A DNA stretch of 13,188 bases from Planctomycetaceae bacterium (GTDB taxonomy: Bacteria > Planctomycetota > Planctomycetia > Pirellulales > Thermoguttaceae), in assembly GCA_031274045.1 (NCBI GenBank), contig JAISQS010000570.1, positions 1 to 13,188 on the forward strand, written 5' to 3'. The notes under the pieces were generated by a model. That model ran no database searches and had not been told where the DNA came from. It worked only from the letters and a program-made list of their open reading frames with translations. Of the stretch, positions 10,001 to 13,188 are shown piece after piece (positions within the stretch are counted from its first letter, which is position 1; each line of letters starts with the position of its first letter). A program made the translations under genes and the position numbers.

Positions 10001-11103
10001 CCGATTCGGGTGGATGTTGCGTGTGCTTCGTAGTATACGAGTCGTTTTATGTCGTCTTGATTTTTGTATGCTTTTTTTATTGCGTTGACTTCGCCTTCGA
10101 GTCGCGGTGCCCAATGTCCTCGTCCTCGTCCGTCTGAAGAGAGTCCGATTCCGTGAACAACCGCGTATATTTTGTCTTCATCGGCAATAGCTTGTTCCAA
10201 TGTTTTAACTACAATCGCAGCATATCCTTCGGCGGCAACCAAACCGTTGGCGATATTGCTGAACGGGAAACTTCCGTCGGGCGATCCTGATTGAGCTGCC
10301 GAAAACAATAATATGCTTTCTTGCGTAAAATAATTTCCGCCGCCGACAATTGCCATGTCAATTTTGCCCGCGCGTATATCGCGCCGAGCCATCGCGAGTG
10401 CATTGAGAGAAGACGAACACGCAGCATCAAGCGTTATTGAATTACCGGTCAATCCAAGCGATTCGGAAACCGCCGCGCTCATTGATTGAATTTGCGGACT
10501 CAAATAACCCGTTCGCGGTCGGCAAATACTATTATCACGCACGCCACAAACAATCTCCGCAATAACCGCGTCTAATGTTTCCGCATCAAAAATTTCACGC
10601 AACCCATTAACGTTGCGCAAAATCTCCGCGACTTTTGGAATCATTGTAGCGTAGTCAAGATCATGCCGAATCCTGCCAATTGCCGTACTTCCGATGTAAA
10701 CGCCAATATTCCGGTTACGAATTTGAAACGGATTCAACCCCGCGTCAAAACACGCCGAAGACGCAACACGACACATCTCAATCGTACCAACATCACACAT
10801 CCCAAGCAGACGCGAAGGGAAGGGGGTAAGAAGCGGATCAAATTGATCATAGTCAATCAAACCGCCATGAGTAATATAAGATTTCCCTTTGACTCCTTTT
10901 TGCGAATCAAAATAAACATCATAATCAAACCTCGAACGCGGAACTTTTTTAACACAATAATCGCCGTTGCGAATTACATTCCAGTACGCATCAACCCCAT
11001 CCGCATCAGGCAGCCGGCAAGCAATACCAACAACCGCAAGCGATGACGCTCCATCTGGAAATTGTTCAAAATATGTATCCGGTAACAACGACATGAAGAG
11101 CAA
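1012..11103 (-). CDS. Giant type I polyketide / secondary-lipid synthase, KS-KS(CLF-like)-AT-KR-KR-DH
   Basis: One uninterrupted frame of 3363 codons ending in TAA. Domains by residue: KS ~22-488 (C229, H361, H399); inactive KS fold ~556-1015 (N765, A913, D945 at the catalytic sites); AT ~1193-1490 (GQGSQ from G1200, GHS serine S1285, R1310, H1410); structural plus catalytic KR ~1740-2320 (TGGARG from T2054, K2201, S2225, Y2238, N2242); second such unit ~2425-2978 (K2863, S2887, Y2900); DH ~3040-3363 (H3054, D3280). Expected role: iterative decarboxylative condensation of malonyl units, beta-keto reduction and dehydration in the cytosol. No ACP, ER or thioesterase is visible, so a carrier protein must act in trans. 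Linkers are Asn/Gln-rich. The start is either TTG 11103 or, more conventionally, ATG 11094 (residue 4); neither has a Shine-Dalgarno site. It has no same-strand neighbour in the window. KS-CLF pairing recalls PfaC- and Hgl-type synthases; the product is unknown. Confidence 0.95.
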   Translation of the reverse strand: MLFMSLLPDTYFEQFPDGASSLAVVGIACRLPDADGVDAYWNVIRNGDYCVKKVPRSRFDYDVYFDSQKGVKGKSYITHGGLIDYDQFDPLLTPFPSRLLGMCDVGTIEMCRVASSACFDAGLNPFQIRNRNIGVYIGSTAIGRIRHDLDYATMIPKVAEILRNVNGLREIFDAETLDAVIAEIVCGVRDNSICRPRTGYLSPQIQSMSAAVSESLGLTGNSITLDAACSSSLNALAMARRDIRAGKIDMAIVGGGNYFTQESILLFSAAQSGSPDGSFPFSNIANGLVAAEGYAAIVVKTLEQAIADEDKIYAVVHGIGLSSDGRGRGHWAPRLEGEVNAIKKAYKNQDDIKRLVYYEAHATSTRIGDKTELDAIQNVFENKISERIPIGSFKGNFGHPLEAAGIAGLIKTILIFKHNTIPPQCHFNANSNTNIEPNKDIDWDKLPVYLPKHAAELPPSKDGLPRLAAVSAFGVGGINAHAVIAEYVNLTTKKSTTPDSITPNSIAQNLTDPICATKNPNGNENNNKDTADNLNLDSQNLPRPNVTTILANSINEPIAVIGVGSLFAGIRNFDHFASFLESEIDPMSSIPSGRWSESDFCSDQSDLWRTTIRRGGFITDFKYDWKRHKIPPKQIDTGNQLQFMILDVVDSALESAGFFDGGRRLISDRTGVIVGSEFCNEFITDLTLSFRLMQFRRLLRDVLLRRGVVDVEKLDAVESEYTDLFFSKITPLLDDAGGFTASSLASRITKIFDLHGGCVTVDAGNASALAAITQGIEMLRERENDLVICAAGSRNMSPCAFIDYENHNFHPNDEYTIDHANKLQNAKNVDQKTCTDKNILPAEGAGVLVMKRLSDVLRNENDVQEKIFFVIHSFGAAFNSDIAKAYEKAIQQAWNGSNLPKELLAKIKHVELAANENPNRENVMRVLKSFYPNGQFSNFAERIGDAQAASGIASILKTAIENGQKNNDDKLKNALDQIDQHQFDQHNNIEKSADQFSAISASDHSGIVYHLLVERVRSGLGNIETINFDAEKSSVKKVELLSMSGKENLSESNRRELNKKVISQTIETMEEKDMNEKEVCGIADNIGINGSIRFNCERLTEESKYKVIRFAADSVQGLRDCFLSGDSCVGFCESDLYRIVFISDTDANFLDQISYAETHLDDVNAEKLLSRKNIIFGKRQENIGSITGKNAGKVAFLFAGQGSQYEGMLRSLVSHSEIAALAVKEIDVELRQAGLPTFAELAWSNRAELGTDVLWTQIAIFAADMILFNIVRKFGIVPDIVAGHSYGEYPAITVAGGWSIAQGIIATKLRCDAINNFQNTKNNNPKSQNNETKNNPNNNGAMIAAQMSEQESIDFCNEMSTRGLILFVANSNSPKQTVIGASPADIQAAYEIMIERKIPAVILAVPRPFHTPFMDEIREPLRANLRQVPTNQFNLQYFSSVSNRFETAWGRIHKNLANQMIRPVRYVDLIEQLLKNGCTALIECGPGCVLTGLHQKIVADFRTKKTNLPKIICTSIDIKENKNKEKGEIQILTIRAMLEIEGHFDLKKPTPKQHKKIITLDNNLINNNSKNDICVTDNLDEENLLNENTADESQNCDSSVVKNIIAALRKQADLFDQNNPPVVDENDVIPQFIFELAKKAAVAPEPLFAYWKSHPDDKNIFANTNDNQNQNQNQNQSEQKQSNNQPQNQSESAQSESCNDLKKQASNQTYFKGQSIISLDDYVKILRSYDGVPVENIRRNSFRFVPQLVSVPLGDFADDTLIPLAGQVLIIGDSPLGIALERLIRQKGKTENKTESPNVVLIQDKGNVEELLAKVEETCKSQPTPHCFVVPNREDWTLYHSESAEQSIYNLESIHWKELRDRRVLNPFAAVQIWYRELAQNKELFAKGTIFVTTFLGGSSGFSVEGEDDESDRTGDLCGGTLSGLTKALFLEAGLSTQFKFRSISIDLPTNISSKQGAEILLKEWLNEQVTGELAYFDTKRHLVLNVPAPTYSKPTTITVKPTATTFATTTNQNNRINNSPINNPNFNPSATENDLTYKNAASQNRPQGNWIVTGGARGITAFVARNLAQKYGIKLNLIGSSPLPNIPQEWIGLDETTKKTLQKTVMLKAKQDNLNPITEWTKIDRGIALIESLKQFDKEKVDYEYYPCNITDIRKLALVLDEIRRKHGNITGVLHGAGLDFSASFQKKNLTKVEQTYAVKVDAAATLMYLLRNEPLRHFLTFGSSSGRVGSFGQTDYALANDALAKLIAVYAKLRKDCRCICFDWGPWDEIGMAMKPGIKDSIALKDILKIPPSSAFKFIVDELESNELNNEVLICDWKILAPTFDAISKKQFEQQKNSTTKTENKNDSQEQTETKNLDKAISGGIDTPVQEAHNAEITGNLASLETESDVSGNGQIIVAQNIDCKMNRMIIKMIPASKNPHNLPYQFSGNSLIYGDNPDAWMLSNQLNERGVKTIILPEIDDEEVARAKIKSLTDDNFPLHLFIMSARNPLALFDSVKSGEWFERWNRRRVVGFEIVFVIISDWLKNVTKIGKLSQSSVAAAISLGGDFATGNATNTQSGMIGFESGLIAGLLKSIDAEYNNAEYNNTEYNGAKYTNTNTNTNTNTNANANIIQQKIDRPTIRIIDAPMNESPRSVSEMIINELGSNNLTTNTGIESAVIDGKLMKPIIVNAEFDSTQNSPITNNVAQNNLAQNKSSRNIVTKNGVWIVIGGARGIAAEAVKKLSAQYGLKIHILGKQPLPKLDNSLRYINDDELKRHKEIVVREALRDKVLPNKSWEEFLRKIEADRNLRKMQELGINVTYHQCDVSVFSQIESVIAEIHKTDGAISGVLHSTGSTTSRYSIRNANAKDIRDGKAIVAGKMNAAAALMQLLKNDPLEAFVSFGSVDGHFGSKNNSFYCAASEGLCKLSKFINRVKPNCRSIGFHWHTWDDNGTMKLTTAATNNDANDVLRLPLLSVEEGMTRLIEELEFGEENEVIISNIQNISNVYPQENQLDKKEIDPIRFPLNDNFTSNTSKQITATDMPNDDTNKTGNICTMETRWNPITENLIADHRLADKPILPAALMIEAILEASLIFVSKNTDSKNINTDKTVLIRNFDISEGLRFFNDSEFTMRTEAKFAEHNVNPSHVLTGNQNCPVSCRLLSTFTNSKGVVLNPNRFHAGADVEVYDDFKSIPIGLQEKISTLISKICGHKNNINETNNSSNDGGVWFDVTGDIERNVIRYVPRGSRMYHGEVLQELEWLAISDKGIFGESVTQPISRIVGSRSGKNWVTHPASVDACLYICGAATWYLTNGVGLPKSMDEIIFLRKPNDGERTKIYVIQTDRKDNVIKYDFIQIGEDNTPICYCSGYVCRLLLTQGNF
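1015..1986 (-). other. Domain: C-terminal double-hotdog dehydratase
   Basis: Residues ~3040-3363 match the PKS dehydratase fold (PF14765). The first hotdog has IADHRLADKPILPAAL, with H3054 in an HxxxGxxxxP-like motif whose Gly is Asp. The second has MYHGEVLQELEWL and VTHPASVDACLY, with D3280 as the acid; the usual Gln/His after it is Tyr. The His-Asp dyad is present, so dehydration of a beta-hydroxyacyl chain is plausible. The protein ends shortly after this domain, with no thioesterase. Confidence 0.85.
3269..3316 (-). repeat. Coding hexanucleotide microsatellite, (TN)n/(AN)n
   Basis: Eight tandem 6-bp units on the plus strand: two GCGTTC, five GTGTTT, one GTGTAT. On the coding strand they encode alternating Thr-Asn and Ala-Asn in the linker of the second structural ketoreductase half. 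Gain or loss of a 6-bp unit keeps the frame. Confidence 0.9.
3326..3370 (-). repeat. 15-bp minisatellite, three units
   Basis: TTGTATTCTG or TTATATTCTG recurs with an exact period of 15 bp at 3326, 3341 and 3356. The units encode AEYNN / TEYNG-type pentapeptides next to the hexanucleotide tract, making one repeat-built insert in the protein. Confidence 0.8.
4144..5886 (-). other. Domains: structural and catalytic ketoreductase, unit 1
   Basis: Residues ~1740-2045 form the structural half: a Rossmann-like start QVLIIGDSPLG, later GGTLSGLTKALFLEAG. Residues ~2050-2320 form the catalytic half: WIVTGGARGITAFVA (NADPH site), VLHGAG, K2201, TFGSSSGRVGS (S2225), DYALANDAL (Y2238, N2242) and DWGPWDEIG. 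The Lys-Ser-Tyr-Asn set is complete, so this ketoreductase should be active. The TGGARGIT form resembles the KR of PUFA-type synthases. Confidence 0.88.
6078..6101 (-). repeat. Coding hexanucleotide repeat, (NQ)n
   Basis: Four perfect GATTTT units, with degenerate copies on either side, encode an Asn-Gln run in the linker between the acyltransferase and the first ketoreductase unit (around residues 1665-1675). The surrounding linker is rich in Asn, Gln and Ser. Confidence 0.85.
6634..7527 (-). other. Domain: acyltransferase, probably malonyl-type
   Basis: Residues ~1193-1490 start with VAFLFAGQGSQYEGM. The nucleophile elbow is AGHSYGEY (S1285), the carboxylate-binding Arg is R1310 (ATKLRCD), and the catalytic His is H1410 in PRPFHTPFMDEI. 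The retained Arg and the FH motif favour malonyl-CoA over methylmalonyl (YASH). An Asn-rich insertion of about 20 residues (~1316-1338) sits between the Ser and His motifs, so the domain is longer than usual. Confidence 0.9.
8059..9438 (-). other. Domain: catalytically dead ketosynthase (chain-length-factor-like)
   Basis: Residues ~556-1015 keep the KS fold signature: EPIAVIGVGS at the start, QLQFMILDVVDSALESAGF, VTVDAGNASAL, and DAQAASGIASILKT. The cysteine position is N765, the first histidine position is A913 (VELAANEN), and the second is D945 (RIGDAQAASG). All three catalytic residues are gone while the fold is kept, the pattern of a chain length factor pairing with the active KS. Type II CLFs usually carry Gln at the Cys site; here it is Asn. 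Confidence 0.85.
9640..11040 (-). other. Domain: ketosynthase 1, catalytically complete
   Basis: Residues ~22-488 begin with AVVGIACRLP and end with GGINAHAVIAEY, the usual KS borders (PF00109/PF02801). The nucleophile motif is DAACSSSL with C229. The two histidine motifs are EAHATSTRIGD (H361) and KGNFGHPLEAAG (H399). The Cys-His-His triad is therefore intact and this domain should perform the decarboxylative condensation. The EAHATST form, rather than EAHGTGT, is closer to FabF-like and secondary-lipid-type KS domains than to modular PKS, as far as I recall. Confidence 0.93.
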
Positions 11104-11344
11104 TAAAAGGGGAGGAGTGAAATGGAAGAACGCAAAAACTAAACAATCAAAATCTCAACAAAAAATTCAATAAAACAGACTTCACAAACAAACAAAAAAT
11201 AAAATAAAAATCAAAAAAATATCAATTTGTAACACAGAAAAAAAACAAAATCAGCCGCGTCAATAACGAATAAAAAAATCAATAAAAAATATCTTGCGCA
11301 AATTACACAATCTTCTTTTTTTACTAATTCAATTCATTCACGCT

Positions 11345-11372
11345 ATTCTAGCTTTTATTTTAGTCTAGTCAA
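11345..11372 (-). promoter_or_regulatory. Candidate sigma-70-type promoter for the synthase gene
   Basis: Read on the minus strand, TTGACT (11372-11367) and TAGAAT (11350-11345) are separated by 16 nt, each one mismatch from consensus. It would give a leader of roughly 240 nt before the start codon. The region is AT-rich, so chance matches are easy. Confidence 0.3.
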
Positions 11373-11635
11373 TTCCATTGTCTCCTAATCTACTAATTTT
11401 TTTGAACTTATCAATTTGATGTATTTTTGCCAAATTACCTAAATTGTTTTTTTGTTTAATATAAATTATACATTAGAGTTATAAAAATAATTTATGTTTT
11501 GCCGATTTAAGATATCTGGATTATTGACAATATCAAATCCTGCATTACAATTACAAAAGTTAAAATCAGTAGTTTACAAAAAATACGTTTATTGAGAATT
11601 ATCCAAATAATACTAATTTTGAGCAGATTGGGTAA

Positions 11636-11704
11636 AGATATAATTTGAGCGAGCCGATTCTGCGTCGCGGGTTTGATGTGCTGGTGGGTGATTGTCACAA
11701 GTAG
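11636..11704 (+). pseudogene. Possible 3' remnant of a lost gene
   Basis: A 22-codon open stretch reads ...SEPILRRGFDVLVGDCHK and stops at TAG 11702-11704, inside a terminator-like hairpin. It has no start and is preceded by an in-frame TAA. Its composition is more protein-like than the AT-rich surroundings. Chance is not excluded. Confidence 0.2.
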
Positions 11705-11726
11705 TCAGTGTGACAAGAATTTTTTT
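11692..11726 (+). terminator. Intrinsic terminator-like hairpin
   Basis: TTGTCACA (11692-11699) pairs perfectly with TGTGACAA (11709-11716) around a 9-nt loop. Three bases later comes a run of seven T (11720-11726). The stem is short and only moderately GC-rich. It would serve a plus-strand transcript, yet no intact plus-strand gene precedes it here. Confidence 0.4.
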
Positions 11727-11742
11727 GATTATTTTTGATTTT

Positions 11743-11770
11743 GTAGAGACGCAATGCCTTGCGTCTCTAC
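11743..11770. repeat. 28-bp near-perfect palindrome, copy 2
   Basis: The half-site GTAGAGACGCAATG is followed by its reverse complement with one mismatch next to the centre. It differs from the copy at 707-734 at only two positions, so the two palindromes bracket the synthase gene at a distance of about 11 kb. Confidence 0.8.
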
Positions 11771-11930
11771 TGTGTCATTTATCAACACGCAGCATCAATG
11801 TCCTACAATAATGATTGCCAATAACCTTCGCTCCAACAGGGCAACAATATCAGACCAAGCGGAAGTTTTTAGTCGTTAGCGATGGTCGCTTGCGACCGAC
11901 GAAATTGGACGTGAAATGTGTTGGTAACGT

Positions 11931-11968
11931 AAGGCAGGCGACCGCTCGGCGAGATGGTCACCTACCTT
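11931..11968. repeat. Imperfect hairpin upstream of the Rpn-like gene
   Basis: AAGGCAGGCGACC (11931-11943) and GGTCACCTACCTT (11956-11968) pair at 11 of 13 positions around a 12-nt loop that itself contains CTC...GAG. A smaller palindrome with the related core GGTCGC/GCGACC lies at 11884-11897. No T-run follows. It is probably a dispersed repeat or the leader structure of the next gene. Confidence 0.5.
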
Positions 11969-12068
11969 AAGATCACAAATGCAAAAAATGATGTGTAGTA
12001 TAACGAGAGCGAATACACTTATATTTTTTACGCTTGCGAATTCCTTAAATTTAACAAAGATTAAAAAA

Positions 12069-13188
12069 ATGAAAAACCAAAAAATAAATTCAATAAGTTC
12101 CGCCAAAATCGCAGAAGTTGTAGAAGTCATAGAAATTGCCGAAAAAATAACACAATCAGACCCGACACAAGAAACACAACCACAAACACACGAGCGATCC
12201 GGTAACATATTCGATGTCTACCTCAAAAATACATTCATGAGGGTTATGTATCTTATGGATTTCATCCGCCACTATGCGAAAGAGGGGATTTTTGACAAGC
12301 TCAATTGGAGTACATTGAGGTTGATGCCGACGCATTCGTTTGATAAAAATCTCAGAGAACGAATCGCCGATCTGGTTTTCATGTGCGATCTGAAAACGAG
12401 CGGCAGCAATGCTGTTATCAGTATTGTGATAATAATTGAACACGCGGGAGGGTCGTTGTTTTATTTGCCGAAACGTTTTTTGGAGTATCTGGTTGGAGTT
12501 TGGAATGTTATTGCAGGCAAGGAGAACGAAAAAAAATTTTTGCCGTCGCCATACTTCATGCTCATCAGAACCGGCACAAAAAACATGACCAAAGAAGAGA
12601 AAGAAGGCAAATATCCCAAAACAAGCGACATGTGCGCGAATGACGATGTTCTCAATATTGCCAAAGGCTTGGATTTTGACTACACTGTTGTTTCGTTGCC
12701 GGATATTGATTTGGAAGATTTGCTTGGCAGACCTGAGGTCAAAACCGCACTAGGCGTGGCAAAAGTTTTAACGGAAAATCGACCAAGCGATTTACATCGT
12801 GCATTGATTCCATTGATGAAATGCAAAGATGCCGCACAACGGCTTGAAGTATTGGTAAGTGCGTTGACGCTGCTTGATCAATACTTAAAATCACATGATA
12901 AAGAACTGGACGAGCAATTGCTCGACCAAACAATAGGTACCATACTAAAAGGAAAGGAGAAAGAAAATATGATAATGTCAATTTTCGATAAAAAAATATT
13001 AGAAGGCGAAGTCAAAGGTAAAATCGAAGGTATAATCGAAGGTGAAATCAAAGGTCAAGCCAAAGGTGCGGCTGAAGCTGTTGTCACGATTCTTAATGAG
13101 CGATTTAAGAATGTCCCTAAACCTATCCACAAAAAAGTGGAAGCACTACGCGAACAACAAGATGCAAGTAAATTATTGTCGTTGGTGC
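12069..13188 (+). CDS. Rpn/YhgA-like PD-(D/E)XK nuclease / putative transposase (3' truncated by window)
   Basis: An uninterrupted frame from ATG 12069 runs off the window after 373 codons. Residues ~49-150 match the YhgA-like/Rpn pattern (PF04754): NIFDVYLKNTFM near the start, LRERIADLVF with the metal-binding Asp D101, and IVIIIEHAGG with E124, followed by FLEYLVGVW. These nucleases are linked to RecA-independent recombination and were long annotated as transposases. The usual EHQ is EHA here (A126), so one active-site position is changed. A region of 12-bp repeats (~residues 312-333, EGEVKGKIEG type) and a tail with ILNERFKNVP are typical of the family's C-terminus. The frame is open back to 11928, so ATGs at 11979, 11988 or 11991 are possible starts. 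I chose 12069 for its lysine-rich N-terminus. No Shine-Dalgarno site is seen. Confidence 0.8.
   Translation, partial: MKNQKINSISSAKIAEVVEVIEIAEKITQSDPTQETQPQTHERSGNIFDVYLKNTFMRVMYLMDFIRHYAKEGIFDKLNWSTLRLMPTHSFDKNLRERIADLVFMCDLKTSGSNAVISIVIIIEHAGGSLFYLPKRFLEYLVGVWNVIAGKENEKKFLPSPYFMLIRTGTKNMTKEEKEGKYPKTSDMCANDDVLNIAKGLDFDYTVVSLPDIDLEDLLGRPEVKTALGVAKVLTENRPSDLHRALIPLMKCKDAAQRLEVLVSALTLLDQYLKSHDKELDEQLLDQTIGTILKGKEKENMIMSIFDKKILEGEVKGKIEGIIEGEIKGQAKGAAEAVVTILNERFKNVPKPIHKKVEALREQQDASKLLSLV
13002..13067 (+). repeat. 12-bp tandem repeat inside the Rpn-like gene
   Basis: About 5.5 units of a 12-bp motif (GAAGGTATAATC / AAAGGTCAAGCC type) encode four-residue blocks with alternating charge and Gly (EGEV, KGKI, EGII, EGEI, KGQA, KG). 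In this family the segment is a flexible charged spacer before the C-terminal helix. Confidence 0.75.

Larger units (their letters stand above)
11104..12068. other. Long AT-rich intergenic region between divergent genes
   Basis: No supported gene in about 965 bp. The half nearer the synthase (11104-11500) is A/T-runs with a candidate promoter. The other half holds a terminator-like hairpin (11692-11726), a 28-bp palindrome (11743-11770), a short GGTCGC-TT-GCGACC palindrome (11884-11897) and a longer hairpin (11931-11968). Short frames, such as one on the minus strand at 11507-11698, have no recognisable features. Confidence 0.6.

Noticed and set aside
11107..11139. Strong-looking AAGGGGAGGAG followed by ATG on the plus strand
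   Set aside because: The frame from that ATG closes after six codons, and the site is antisense to the start region of the synthase.
11507..11698. 63-codon minus-strand frame in the intergenic region
   Set aside because: Composition (Ile/Leu/Lys-rich) is what AT-rich DNA gives by chance; there is no start context and no family resemblance.
11811..11880. Short ATG-initiated frame of about 22 codons before the GGTCGC palindrome
   Set aside because: Too short, with no ribosome site and no recognisable motif.

Overview
The window is AT-rich bacterial DNA dominated by one giant minus-strand gene (1012-11103, 3363 codons) for a multidomain iterative-type polyketide / secondary-lipid synthase. The taxon cannot be fixed from the sequence. 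The visible cues are the AT-rich genome, weak or absent Shine-Dalgarno sites, Asn-rich linkers, dispersed palindromic repeats and an Rpn/YhgA-like nuclease gene. These fit several environmental groups with repeat-rich genomes (for example Planctomycetes, Cyanobacteria, Desulfobacterota or Bacteroidetes), and I would not choose among them.

Layout. Positions 1-57 may hold the tail of a plus-strand gene, followed after 17 nt by a 129-aa hypothetical protein (75-464) and a possible coding remnant (474-593). Positions 594-1011 hold a fold-back repeat element (arms 624-700 and 823-901) with a 28-bp palindrome nested inside it, lying between two convergent genes. Positions 1012-11103 are the synthase, read on the minus strand. 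Positions 11104-12068 are a non-coding stretch with a possible promoter for the synthase, a terminator-like hairpin, a second copy of the 28-bp palindrome and further hairpins. From 12069 to the window end runs an uninterrupted plus-strand frame for an Rpn/YhgA-like (PD-(D/E)XK) nuclease / putative transposase, cut by the window edge.

The synthase reads, from its N-terminus: KS (Cys-His-His intact), a second KS fold with all three catalytic residues replaced (chain-length-factor-like), AT (GHS serine and His present), two successive [structural + catalytic] ketoreductase units, and a C-terminal double-hotdog dehydratase. No acyl carrier protein, enoylreductase, thioesterase or phosphopantetheinyl transferase is visible in the protein or elsewhere in the window. 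The KS-CLF pairing recalls the PUFA-synthase / heterocyst-glycolipid-type secondary lipid synthases, but KS-CLF-AT-KR-KR-DH in one chain without a carrier domain is unusual. If the enzyme works, it must borrow a carrier protein and further partners encoded outside this window. It would condense malonyl units on the trans carrier (KS/CLF/AT), reduce beta-keto groups (KR) and dehydrate (DH) to give hydroxy or unsaturated acyl chains; this is inference. Residue numbers for the synthase count the TTG at 11103 as residue 1.
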